A stretch of 10,516 bases of DNA from a bacterium (GCA_021817655.1 JAKAGE010000026.1:1-10516); one strand, 5' to 3'; positions 1 through 7,280 are shown, numbered from the stretch's first letter. A program made the numbers and translations. Notes: generated by a model not told the origin, from the letters alone.

Positions 1-1043
1 TGCTCGGACCGCTTTTCCATCCCTCCCGCAAGCGCAAGAATGGCGGCATCGGTGGCGCCCGCGCCCGGCGCAACAAGGATATCGCGGACCGATGGCAGGC
101 CGACGGTGAGCGTTCCCGTCTTGTCGAAAACGATATGCCGGATCTTCGTCAGGTCCTCGATGGTCTCCGCCTTCTTTACGAGGATCCCGATGCGCGCCGC
201 CGTGCTGACGCCGATGCTCACCGCAACCGGCCCGATGATGGCGAACACGATGGGCACCATTGCGATCCAGAGCCCGAGGGCGCGGAAGAGATCGCCGGTC
301 ATGGCATAAAGCACAACGACAAGGACGGCAACCGCGACGGAAGTGTATTTTGCGTATCGGTCGATGAACCGCGTGATGGGCGTCTTCTCCTTGCCGGCAT
401 CCTCCGCGATCCTGCGGATCTGCGCCACCGTGGAATTCTCCCCCACCCGCACCGCGCGCATCTCAAAGTAATCCCCGGCATTCACGGCGCCCGCCGGCAC
501 GTCGCCGTTCTTTTCGACTGCGATCGGCCGTGATTCGCCGGTGATCACCGATTCGTCGAGCAGGGCTTCCTCCGAAAGCAGCGCCCCGTCCGCGGGGGCC
601 CGTCCGCCAGGCCGGACGGCAACAATGTCGCCCTGCGTGATGTCGGCGATATCCACCTCCTGCACGGCGCCATCCGGCGCCTTGACGAATCCCGTATGCG
701 GAAGGTACACCGTGATCTTCGCAAGCGACTGCTTCACGTTATAGAGGACGATATCCTTAAAGAGGTCTCCGGAGATCATGAGGAGCACGAAGATCGCGGC
801 AATAGAGACCGAATGCACGAAAAGGAGGATATAGATCGTGAGAAGCATCGACATCCCCACATCGAATTGCGCGTGCGCGATGCGCGTTGTCACATTCACC
901 ACCGTCGGCCACAGCGCGATCGTAAGGGCGAGGAATCCCGCGTAAAGGACCGGCAACGGATGCCGGCCGGCGAGATACACGTAAAAAAGCAGGGATACGG
1001 GAAAGAGCGCGCGGACAATGAAGCTGGCGACGATCTTTTTCAT
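1..1043 (-). CDS. P-type ATPase, P1B-like (heavy-metal type), C-terminal part beyond window
   Basis: The first 347 residues of a membrane ion pump are visible; the gene runs off the left edge. Hydrophobic segments lie near residues 8-24, 30-50, 63-91, 234-250 and 257-277. The actuator-domain loop carries VITGES (about 166-171), and the phosphorylation site is VFDKTGTLTVG (about 305-315) with Asp307. The spacing from the last membrane helix to DKTGT and the sequence GILVKKAETIEDL are typical of P1B ATPases. Two things are odd. There is no N-terminal HMA metal-binding domain, and the intramembrane CPC motif that normally binds the metal reads G271-P272-V273 (IIGPVAVSIG). The substrate therefore cannot be assigned as copper, zinc or cadmium. 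The ATG at 1043 has only a weak GAG upstream and directly follows a -10-like box. It lies downstream of, and on the same strand as, the surface-protein gene, but a hairpin terminator separates them, so it is probably transcribed separately. Confidence 0.9.
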   Translation of the reverse strand, partial: MKKIVASFIVRALFPVSLLFYVYLAGRHPLPVLYAGFLALTIALWPTVVNVTTRIAHAQFDVGMSMLLTIYILLFVHSVSIAAIFVLLMISGDLFKDIVLYNVKQSLAKITVYLPHTGFVKAPDGAVQEVDIADITQGDIVAVRPGGRAPADGALLSEEALLDESVITGESRPIAVEKNGDVPAGAVNAGDYFEMRAVRVGENSTVAQIRRIAEDAGKEKTPITRFIDRYAKYTSVAVAVLVVVLYAMTGDLFRALGLWIAMVPIVFAIIGPVAVSIGVSTAARIGILVKKAETIEDLTKIRHIVFDKTGTLTVGLPSVRDILVAPGAGATDAAILALAGGMEKRSE

Positions 1044-1055
1044 ATCATTCTCATA

Positions 1056-1085
1056 ATTGTAGCCGACACGGATACCGACATACAA
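1056..1085 (-). promoter_or_regulatory. Candidate promoter of the P-type ATPase
   Basis: On the minus strand a TTGTAT box (1085-1080) is followed after 18 nt by TACAAT (1061-1056), one mismatch from the consensus -10. The -10 ends 12 nt before the ATG at 1043, so the predicted leader is only about 5 nt. The -35 half matches poorly and overlaps the U-tract of the preceding terminator. Confidence 0.35.
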
Positions 1086-1118
1086 ACGAAATCGGCCGGA
1101 CCGTTATGACCGGCCGAT
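1082..1118 (-). terminator. Intrinsic terminator after the surface-protein gene
   Basis: A perfect 9-bp inverted repeat (ATCGGCCGG at 1091-1099 and CCGGCCGAT at 1110-1118) encloses a 10-nt loop. On the minus strand it is followed by the T-rich stretch TTCGTTTGT. It begins 31 nt after the stop codon of the surface-protein gene and so separates that gene from the downstream ATPase. Confidence 0.7.
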
Positions 1119-1148
1119 CCGCACGGCACGTTCCGCTGCCGGCAGCCG

Positions 1149-4100
1149 TTAGCGATGCGGCTGCTGGAGAAGCGCAAGATATTGCTCGAGGAGCGAGAGA
1201 TATTTCTGCATGAGGGCCTGGAGCTCCGCCTGAAGGGCGCCGTTGCCGCTCACACTTGCGCCCAGCACTTCTCCGCCACCGCCGCCCTCCCCGTTCCCGC
1301 CGGTACCCCCGGCACTCGGACCGCCGCTCACAATAACTCTCGGTCCGAGAACGAAATCCTCATTCTCCTGCGTGTATGTTTCCGTGACCGTACACGTCGC
1401 CGAACCGCCCGGCGGAATGCCGCTTTCGCTGTAGCAATTGCCGCTGATCCCCTGCTCATAATCCGAAGGTCCGGATACGTCGACGCTGTAGAACGTATTC
1501 GGATCCATCGTCACCGCGGTCCCGCGCGCGCTCCCCGGGAACGAGCTCGTGCTCGCGCCGGTCGCGTGGAGGGTGACGGTAAAGTCGGACGAGGTTGCCG
1601 AACCGCCCTCGCCGTTATTCACCGGCACGATCACGTTCAGCGTGCTGGAGGTCGACGGGAGAAGCGTGAACGCGACCGTATAGTCCATTTTTGTAACGCC
1701 GTCCTGCGCCGTCACCGCGACGGTCGACGTGCCAGGCAAACCCGTTGCCGGCGCAATGATCATCGTCGCGTTCGGATCGGTCGTCGTTGCCGCAACCGTC
1801 GGCACGAGCGTTGTCGCGTACGGCAGGGCGTCAGTGTATGCAAGCGTTCCCGAATCGAACGACGGCGAAAGCATCCCGTTCGAAACCCCGAGCGCAGAAA
1901 GCGAAGCATCGCTTCCAGGCGCCGGCGTCGCAAAGGTGAGGGTATCGCCCGGATACCATTCTCCGCCGACCTCTGACCATGCAACAAAGTAGTACGTGGT
2001 ATTCGGCGTAAGACCGGTAAGCGCTTCGCTAAACGCGCCGCCCGCCGATTTCGCTCCCAGGCCGCCATCATGCTTCCAGCCGGTCGCGGGAAATTCCGTG
2101 GCATTCTTGCCGGCATCGAACGGTCCTGCGGGCGTCGTTCCCCACCAGAAGGAAGTATCCTCCGCGCCGAACGATCCGTTCGTCCCGTTCACGGTCGCCT
2201 CATACGCACCGACATCCGTCGCCGCATCGGTCGTCACGTAATTTGATGCCGTGGTAACGCGTTGCATCGCGCCGGAATGCCACGCGCCGTTCACATAGGA
2301 CCACGCCACATAGTAATACGTGGTATCCGGCTGGACCGCCGGCATGGTTCCCGTCACCTGGCCATGCACGACGGCGTTCATCGCAAGCGACGACAGCGAA
2401 AAGGCGAATGGTGTTCCTGACGCGATCGTGCCAAGATCGGGCGAAGAATACACGCCCGCCGGAATGGTCGGCGTCGACGTGCTGAATGTCGACGTCGACA
2501 CCCAGAACGAATGATGCGCCGCGGCGTAATTCCCGTTCGTGCCGTTCAAAACCGCATCGGTCGCGGTCACGTTCGTCGCCGCATCGGTCGTCACGTAAAC
2601 CGGCGCATTGCAGGCATACACGTCCACATTCAGCGTCCCGGCGTTATCGCCATACCATGAAGCGGTCGGGGCCGCCGACGAAGCATTGGCGTCGCCGTCG
2701 AACACCCGGAAACTGACCGGATTGCCGGCGCCGACATACCGATAGGCATATTCGTGCGACGGCTGATACGGGCCCCAGTTCACGAATGCGTTATCCACCT
2801 GCAGCTCAAGGTCGTTGGACCCCTCATAATAGGGCGGGATATCATAGCCGCGCATAAAGGTCGTCCAATCGTCGACGCTCGCGTATGCCGGATCCGCGAC
2901 ATTAAGATTCGCGTTTTTCCACGTCCCTGACGCCACCAGAAGATAGGTCTTTCCGGCCATAAGGGCATTCGCGCCGACCGTAGGGGCATATGACGCCGAA
3001 TTCACGGCGTCGGCCTCAACGAGCGACGCACCGGTGCCGACGGGACATGCCGCAAGGGCCGGCGGCGGAACAGTATCGATCGTCATCGTCCAGATGGGGC
3101 TCCAGGCGCTCATATTCCCTGCCGCGTCGATCGCTCGCACCTGCCAATACCATGCTCCGTCCGGCGCTCCGGTCGAATGAATGGACGACGTAGCGAGCAC
3201 CGGCGACGTCCACAGCCCCGTCGTCAACACCCCGTTCGTCTCGGCGGGATCCTGCGAGGAATGGAACTCATAGGTGATCGTGCTCGACGGCGTTTCCGTC
3301 GAAGGACTCCACTTGAAATAGAAGTCATTGGTCGGCTCGATATCGCCGTTCACCGGCCAGAGCAAGGTCGGCACCGACGGTCCTCCGTTCGAAACAGCGA
3401 AGAGCCGCGTCGCGCGCAGGCCGTTCATATCGTTGATGACAAAGCAATACTCCCCGTTCATCCACCTGGTCGTATCAAGCACTGCGTGGAATGTGCCGCC
3501 GGAGAACGTGCTCGAGCCATTAAAGCCATCGACGTCGCCCGCCACCGTTCCGGTGCTGCATCCCGCTCCGGCACGGATTGCCCAATTGAAGCTATTAGTC
3601 ACGCCATTCAGATATGATGCCGTAAAATCGTACGTGCTCGTGACGTAATCACCGTCCGCTGCCGGCGCAGTGATGGTGAGCGAAGGAGGGAGGCACGATG
3701 CGTTCACGCACCACCCGGAATACTTCACCGCCCCCGCCACCGGCGATCCGGTGCCGCTCGCATTCGTGTCCGGCGTGCTTCCGTCGCCGGAAACCGTATC
3801 GAGCGGTCCGTTCATGGCGCCCCACCAATTGCCGGTCGCATTCACATCGGCGGCGGTGAGCACCGTCGATGAATTCTCCACGCCCGCAACGGTATCGCTC
3901 GCAAAATCATTTCCCAAGATCGTAACACTCGCAGCCGGAGTGAACGCGCCGCCGTCATCGCCGAGATAGACCCCGCGCATGTTGCCGGAGAGGTCGTTAT
4001 CGGCGATCATGAACGACCCCGAATTCGGGGCGCCGGGCGTACCATATGCATCGTTGCCATGGATGCTGATCGCGCTCGACCCGCCACCGGTGATGGTATT

Positions 4101-5429
4101 GTCGGTGATGTTCGCATCGCCCGAAACATCGCCAAAGAAGAAGACCGCCGAACCGCTGATGCCGGTCGCATGATTATGGTTTACGGCAATGCCGCCGCTC
4201 ACGCCGGAGAATGCGACGAAGCTCGATCCATTGGTATTGCCGTTATCGACATTCCCGCTGACAGTCACATCGGACGAATCGCTCCCCGTACAGGAAAAAT
4301 TGATGTCCGCGCCATTATTATTGGCGGCGGCGGAAAATATGTTGTCCACCACCTCGGTGCCGGTGCAGCCGCCCGTTGTCCCGTCCGATTTAATCTGCAT
4401 CGGTTCCGAATTCGGCGCGGGATCATGGAATAGATTTCCTTCAACGACGAGATTTCCCGCCAGATCGGTCGGCATGCCGACGCCCGCATAGCCTGAGAAA
4501 ATATTATTCTCGACCGCCACTCCGGAAAGAATCGCGGGCGAAGCGATGTTCACCTGGACACCCGGGTTCACGAACGAGAAGCCATTTATCACAACATTGC
4601 TTGCCGCAATATTCATGGCATTCACGATGGATTCCGGACCGGAACGCGGCGTGCCGCTCGCGTTCCCGCCGGCGACGCCCATCTGCGCGCCGTCAAGAAC
4701 CAGCGGTTTCGCGATCGAGACGGTCTCCGGATAGGTCCCCGCCGAAACCGCGATCGTATCGCCCGCCGATGCCGCATCCACCGCCTCCTGAATAGTCGAA
4801 TACCCCGTGCCTGTGTTCATGTCGACAACGGGACCGATGTCGCCTACATCGCCGCCGGAGGCGGGATCCGCATCCGTCCATGTTCCGTCATGAGACGTCA
4901 CATAGGTAAGAGAATAGGTATTGGTATAATCCGCCCCGCTGCTCGTCGCAATGCTCGGAAAGACGTTGTTCACCCACCAAGAAAATCCCGCAGTGGAACT
5001 GTCAGGCAAAGCAACCGACTTCGGCGTGGACGTACTGTAATCGGGCGAAAGCGCCACCGACGACGGGATCGTATAATTCTCTCCGCCCGTGAACGTTCCC
5101 GTGATTCCCGCCGCAAGAGGTGTCCCCTTTTCCGGGGAATTCGGACCGGTGGTAACGAATGTCCCGTCGGCGGTATTCGCATTTGCGCAATATGTCTTCC
5201 CGTCCGTCCCTACCCAAACATTCACCTGTTCCGTAAATGCATCCGTCGCCCAATTGCCGTGATTCCCCGAATCGGGATCGTTGGTGATGCGCTGTGTAAG
5301 CGTCACGAATGGCGTGCCGACCGTCGCGCATGGCGCCGGCGACGGCGCAAGCGATGCATGTGCAGCAGCAGCCAGAGAAAAACCGAGAACCAAAAACACT
5401 CCCGAACCGATCAATAATGATTTTTTCAT
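1149..5429 (-). CDS. Giant secreted mosaic surface protein with beta-helix, Ig/Fn3-like and cadherin-like modules
   Basis: This 1426-residue protein probably acts outside the cell as an adhesin or surface-layer component; no enzymatic role can be assigned. A signal peptide covers about residues 1-26 (KK, hydrophobic core, AHA). Residues 35-190 form an unassigned module. Residues 200-580 look like a right-handed beta-helix of the NosD/pectate-lyase type: it opens with YSTIQEAVDAASAGDTI and closes with NATGNWWGAMNGP. Ig/Fn3-like modules follow at about 585-680 and 684-787, then a jelly-roll-like module at 790-941. Two Fn3-like repeats both start YVTTDAAT (945 and 1064). A cadherin-like beta-sandwich lies at 1175-1256 and a prealbumin/SpaA-like module at 1262-1352. 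The C-terminus is a Gly-rich linker (1369-1386), then EVLGAS and a leucine-rich helix (1398-1422) up to the stop. There is no LPXTG motif and no C-terminal membrane segment. The start at 5429 lacks a Shine-Dalgarno sequence but has TATAAC 6 nt upstream. The exact ligand is unknown. Confidence 0.93.
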   Translation of the reverse strand: MKKSLLIGSGVFLVLGFSLAAAAHASLAPSPAPCATVGTPFVTLTQRITNDPDSGNHGNWATDAFTEQVNVWVGTDGKTYCANANTADGTFVTTGPNSPEKGTPLAAGITGTFTGGENYTIPSSVALSPDYSTSTPKSVALPDSSTAGFSWWVNNVFPSIATSSGADYTNTYSLTYVTSHDGTWTDADPASGGDVGDIGPVVDMNTGTGYSTIQEAVDAASAGDTIAVSAGTYPETVSIAKPLVLDGAQMGVAGGNASGTPRSGPESIVNAMNIAASNVVINGFSFVNPGVQVNIASPAILSGVAVENNIFSGYAGVGMPTDLAGNLVVEGNLFHDPAPNSEPMQIKSDGTTGGCTGTEVVDNIFSAAANNNGADINFSCTGSDSSDVTVSGNVDNGNTNGSSFVAFSGVSGGIAVNHNHATGISGSAVFFFGDVSGDANITDNTITGGGSSAISIHGNDAYGTPGAPNSGSFMIADNDLSGNMRGVYLGDDGGAFTPAASVTILGNDFASDTVAGVENSSTVLTAADVNATGNWWGAMNGPLDTVSGDGSTPDTNASGTGSPVAGAVKYSGWCVNASCLPPSLTITAPAADGDYVTSTYDFTASYLNGVTNSFNWAIRAGAGCSTGTVAGDVDGFNGSSTFSGGTFHAVLDTTRWMNGEYCFVINDMNGLRATRLFAVSNGGPSVPTLLWPVNGDIEPTNDFYFKWSPSTETPSSTITYEFHSSQDPAETNGVLTTGLWTSPVLATSSIHSTGAPDGAWYWQVRAIDAAGNMSAWSPIWTMTIDTVPPPALAACPVGTGASLVEADAVNSASYAPTVGANALMAGKTYLLVASGTWKNANLNVADPAYASVDDWTTFMRGYDIPPYYEGSNDLELQVDNAFVNWGPYQPSHEYAYRYVGAGNPVSFRVFDGDANASSAAPTASWYGDNAGTLNVDVYACNAPVYVTTDAATNVTATDAVLNGTNGNYAAAHHSFWVSTSTFSTSTPTIPAGVYSSPDLGTIASGTPFAFSLSSLAMNAVVHGQVTGTMPAVQPDTTYYYVAWSYVNGAWHSGAMQRVTTASNYVTTDAATDVGAYEATVNGTNGSFGAEDTSFWWGTTPAGPFDAGKNATEFPATGWKHDGGLGAKSAGGAFSEALTGLTPNTTYYFVAWSEVGGEWYPGDTLTFATPAPGSDASLSALGVSNGMLSPSFDSGTLAYTDALPYATTLVPTVAATTTDPNATMIIAPATGLPGTSTVAVTAQDGVTKMDYTVAFTLLPSTSSTLNVIVPVNNGEGGSATSSDFTVTLHATGASTSSFPGSARGTAVTMDPNTFYSVDVSGPSDYEQGISGNCYSESGIPPGGSATCTVTETYTQENEDFVLGPRVIVSGGPSAGGTGGNGEGGGGGEVLGASVSGNGALQAELQALMQKYLSLLEQYLALLQQPHR
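2217..2598 (-). repeat. Pair of 25-bp identical direct repeats inside the surface-protein gene
   Basis: The same 25 bases occur at 2217-2241 and 2574-2598, in the same codon frame. They encode the shared start of the two Fn3-like modules (VTTDAAT). Identity at the DNA level, including third positions, suggests recent module duplication or conversion. The rest of the two modules has diverged clearly. Confidence 0.75.
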
Positions 5430-5435
5430 AGTAAT

Positions 5436-5441
5436 GTTATA
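5436..5441 (-). promoter_or_regulatory. Candidate -10 box of the surface-protein gene (leaderless start)
   Basis: TATAAC on the minus strand (5441-5436) ends exactly 6 nt before the ATG at 5429, which would place the transcription start at the A of the start codon. No convincing -35 box lies 16-18 nt upstream, and there is no Shine-Dalgarno sequence. A second AT-rich box (TATATAA, near 5486-5492) farther upstream could drive a leadered transcript instead. Confidence 0.35.
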
Positions 5442-5515
5442 TGGATTGAATAAGCCCCGCTTCTGTCTATTGACCTTCCGGCCTTTATATAATGCCCTTC
5501 ACAAAATAGGCGAAA

Positions 5516-5532
5516 TCATGAAAAATTCATGA
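5516..5532. promoter_or_regulatory. Short palindrome in the divergent intergenic region, possible operator
   Basis: TCATGAA (5516-5522) and TTCATGA (5526-5532) form a 7-bp inverted repeat around AAA. It lies between the divergent surface-protein and S49 peptidase genes, upstream of both promoter candidates. It could be a dimeric repressor site. It is short and AT-rich enough to arise by chance. Nothing else recognisable lies in this 243-bp gap apart from the promoter boxes. Confidence 0.25.
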
Positions 5533-5616
5533 AATGAAATCTAACACCATAGAACCAAACCCTTACCGCAATGTCAATGAATGATCACCCCCGATTCTCC
5601 CCAGTTCCTGCACATG

Positions 5617-5659
5617 TTATGAACAGGGGCAAAAATATCTTATAATTTGCTCATATAAT
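5617..5659 (+). promoter_or_regulatory. Candidate promoter(s) of the S49 peptidase
   Basis: Two perfect TATAAT boxes precede the gene, at 5641-5646 and 5654-5659. The first has a weak -35 (TTATGA, 5617-5622) at 18 nt and would give a leader of about 20 nt. The second has no -35 and would give a leader of only about 6 nt. No clear Shine-Dalgarno sequence lies before the ATG at 5673. Confidence 0.45.
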
Positions 5660-5672
5660 AGTAGATATCATC

Positions 5673-6512
5673 ATGTCTCCCGCACGGCTCCAAAAAGCAA
5701 AAGACATCCTCGTGGTCGTCATCTTCGCCTGCGTCGCAATCGAACTTGTGATTGGCGGCGGAATCGCGCTCGCCTGGTGGGGCGCCCAGCAGCCGTCCGG
5801 GCCCAGCTGCAACGTCGCCGCAGTCAAGCTCTACGGAACCGTCGTCTATTATCCGAACGAAAACAGCGGGGCGGCGGCAGGCGGGCGCGGAAACGGCTCG
5901 CTCGACCAGACGGCCGCCGAAACCATCCGCCAGGAGATCGAGTCCGCCGATGCGAACCCGAACATCAAAGCGATCCTTTTCCAGGTGGACTCGCCGGGCG
6001 GCGACCCGGTCGCCGGCGAAGAGATCGCGGATGCGCTGAAGCGGTCCCCAAAGCCAACGGTGGCATTTATCGCCGACCAGGGAACATCCGCGGCGTACTG
6101 GGCGGCGACCGGCGCGCAGACGATCTTCGCGTCAGCGGACTCGGCGCTTGCCGACATCGGCGTCACGCAATCGTACCTCCAGCAGACCCAGCAGGATACG
6201 AACAACGGACTGCAGTTCATCCCCCTCACTGCGGGAAAATACAAAGACATGGGCAATCCCGACGCTCCGATCACGCCGGCCGAAGTCGCCCTTTTCCAGC
6301 GGGACCTGAACATCACTTATCATAATTTCATCGACCAGGTCGCCGCCAACCGGAATCTTACCGTGGCAAGCGTCACCGCCATCGCTGACGGCTCGTCCAT
6401 GGAGGGGCAAATGGCGTTCCAGGACGGGCTTATCGATCACATCGGCAGCATATATGACGCCGAAAATTTCATTCAGGACAAAATCGGGGCCCCGGTGACG
6501 CTCTGTGAATAA
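5673..6512 (+). CDS. sppA: SppA-like signal peptide peptidase (family S49), membrane anchored
   Basis: This 279-residue serine protease of the ClpP/crotonase fold would cleave membrane-embedded remnants of signal peptides or other membrane-linked peptides. A single N-terminal membrane segment (about 12-36) would place the catalytic domain outside the cytoplasm. The strand and turn QVDSPGGDPVAGEEIADAL (104-122) is a family hallmark. The nucleophile is Ser139 in QGTSAAYWAA, and the general-base lysine is Lys191 in AGKYKDMG. Their 52-residue spacing equals that of Ser147 and Lys199 in Bacillus subtilis SppA, as I recall it. The C-terminal signature ADGSSMEGQMAFQDGLIDHIG (239-258) is also typical. 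The length fits the short single-domain form. The gene stands alone on its strand, divergent from the surface-protein gene and convergent with the RlpA-like gene. Confidence 0.93.
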   Translation: MSPARLQKAKDILVVVIFACVAIELVIGGGIALAWWGAQQPSGPSCNVAAVKLYGTVVYYPNENSGAAAGGRGNGSLDQTAAETIRQEIESADANPNIKAILFQVDSPGGDPVAGEEIADALKRSPKPTVAFIADQGTSAAYWAATGAQTIFASADSALADIGVTQSYLQQTQQDTNNGLQFIPLTAGKYKDMGNPDAPITPAEVALFQRDLNITYHNFIDQVAANRNLTVASVTAIADGSSMEGQMAFQDGLIDHIGSIYDAENFIQDKIGAPVTLCE

Positions 6513-6541
6513 AAAAAGCCTGCCGCTGGTTAGCGACAGGC
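6511..6541 (-). terminator. Intrinsic terminator of the RlpA-like gene
   Basis: A 10-bp stem with one C-A mismatch (6518-6527 with 6532-6541, GGTT loop) is followed on the minus strand by seven T residues (6517-6511). In the plus direction no U-tract follows, so it chiefly serves the RlpA-like gene. Its A/T run overlaps the stop codon of the convergent peptidase gene. Confidence 0.75.
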
Positions 6542-6566
6542 CTGCCAAAAGAGAGAGGATTCGTTG

Positions 6567-7037
6567 TCATGCCTGGATGACCCATGCGACCGGTACCACT
6601 CCCCGCTGGAGCATACCGATGGATCGTGCTGCCGCAAAAGAAAGATCGAGTCCGCGATGAACTTCATCATGATACGGTCCCCGGTCGAGCACCGTGACGA
6701 TCACGCTCTTCCCATTGCGAAGGTTGGTCACCTTGATCCTGGTACCGATCGGCAAGGTGCGATGGGCGGCGAACAGCCCCATTCTGGGATACCGTTCTCC
6801 GTTTGCAAGATGACGGGAATAAAGCCCGGTCCCATACCAGCTTGCCCTTGTGTAATGGATCTGGGGTTTCGCTTTCCGGGGAACCGGAACCGCCTTTGGC
6901 GGGGGCGCCGCTGAGACCAATTGCGTCCCGGCGCTTGCCGTCACCGCAAGCGTTGTTGCGGCGATCATCAGCCGAATCTCCCGAAAAATCCAGTTTCTGG
7001 CACTTTGCCCTTCCGAATGAAAAATGAACAGTTTCAA
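6567..7037 (-). CDS. rlpA: RlpA-like septal ring lytic transglycosylase (double-psi beta-barrel)
   Basis: This 156-residue exported protein probably cleaves peptidoglycan glycan strands, as RlpA does on stem-peptide-poor septal glycans. After the signal region (about 1-43, positive residues then AATTLAVTASAGTQLVSA) and a Pro/Lys linker comes one double-psi beta-barrel (about 61-155) with ASWYG, LANGE, FAAHRTLPIGT, VTNLRNGKSVIV and LDRGPY. Glu81, His92 and Asp118 have the same 11 and 26 spacings as the catalytic Glu120, His131 and Asp157 of Pseudomonas RlpA, as I recall them. The SPOR domain of classical RlpA is missing, and no lipobox cysteine is seen. I chose the TTG at 7037 because AAGGAGGA lies 8 nt upstream. 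The longer ATG reading from 7112 puts the Shine-Dalgarno inside the gene, and an internal ATG at 6968 would remove the positive n-region of the signal. It is divergent from the C39-like hydrolase gene. Confidence 0.92.
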   Translation of the reverse strand: MKLFIFHSEGQSARNWIFREIRLMIAATTLAVTASAGTQLVSAAPPPKAVPVPRKAKPQIHYTRASWYGTGLYSRHLANGERYPRMGLFAAHRTLPIGTRIKVTNLRNGKSVIVTVLDRGPYHDEVHRGLDLSFAAARSIGMLQRGVVPVAWVIQA

Positions 7038-7045
7038 AAGAAAAT

Positions 7046-7053
7046 TCCTCCTT
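7046..7053 (-). promoter_or_regulatory. Strong ribosome binding site deciding a TTG start
   Basis: AAGGAGGA on the minus strand (7053-7046) is a near-perfect Shine-Dalgarno, 8 nt from the TTG at 7037. It is the best such site in the window and fixes the RlpA-like start. It also shows that this genome uses Shine-Dalgarno initiation for some genes. Confidence 0.8.
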
Positions 7054-7056
7054 GGA

Positions 7057-7095
7057 AGTGGTGGTTTTCGCTCCTCATGGAAGCGGTAGTGGTGG
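7057..7095 (-). promoter_or_regulatory. Leader of the RlpA-like gene: twin octamers and a small hairpin
   Basis: CCACCACT occurs twice on the minus strand (7095-7088 and 7064-7057), 31 bp apart, about three helical turns. Between them a hairpin (CGCTTCC, ATGA loop, GGAGCG; 7085-7069) with one bulged T can form. This could be a paired protein site or an RNA element ahead of the Shine-Dalgarno. No clear promoter was found upstream in 7096-7200. Confidence 0.25.
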
Positions 7096-7205
7096 ACATA
7101 TGAACAAACCAACGAATTTCCTCTCTTTGAATGATCTATTCCGTATTACGTAGGAGACCCCCGAAAAGTTTCACTTTTTGCATATTTATCCGGGCCAATC
7201 GCGTA

Positions 7206-7234
7206 TTGACAGGCATGGCCAGATGCCCTACCCT
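7206..7234 (+). promoter_or_regulatory. Promoter of the coiled-coil hydrolase with operator-like inverted repeat in its spacer
   Basis: A perfect TTGACA (7206-7211) is followed after 17 nt by TACCCT (7229-7234), a poor -10. The spacer holds the inverted repeat GGCAT (7212-7216) and ATGCC (7223-7227), placed like a repressor or activator site. Transcription from about 7241 would give a 40-nt leader containing the gene's Shine-Dalgarno. A perfect TATAAT at 7261-7266 also exists but would leave the Shine-Dalgarno at or before the RNA start. Confidence 0.45.
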
Positions 7235-7267
7235 TGCTTCGGTCAGACGCAAAACAGCGGTATAATA

Positions 7268-7273
7268 GAGGAG
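7268..7273 (+). promoter_or_regulatory. Ribosome binding site of the coiled-coil hydrolase
   Basis: GAGGAG lies 7 nt before the ATG at 7281 and supports that start. It abuts a perfect TATAAT (7261-7266). Confidence 0.7.
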
Positions 7274-7280
7274 ATACACC

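Noticed and set aside
1155..1976. 273-residue plus-strand open frame opposite the surface-protein gene
   Set aside because: It is extremely Arg-rich and low in complexity, as expected for an antisense frame of a GC-rich gene. The opposite strand encodes a coherent domain protein. The same holds for the other frames within 1149-5429.
5470..5493. TTGACC and TATAAT on the plus strand
   Set aside because: The spacer is only 12 nt, too short for a sigma-70 promoter, and better boxes lie closer to the S49 gene.
5849..6548. Antisense open frames opposite the S49 peptidase
   Set aside because: They are shadows of a GC-rich gene with complete S49 motifs, without ribosome sites or recognisable domains.
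6567..7112. 181-residue RlpA-like reading from the ATG at 7112
   Set aside because: The strong Shine-Dalgarno at 7046-7053 would lie inside the gene, the extra 25 residues are not signal-like, and the TTG at 7037 gives a proper export signal.
7164..7179. AAAAGT-TTC-ACTTTTT small hairpin between the divergent wall genes
   Set aside because: It is a 6-bp AT-rich stem with no upstream transcript to terminate; probably chance.
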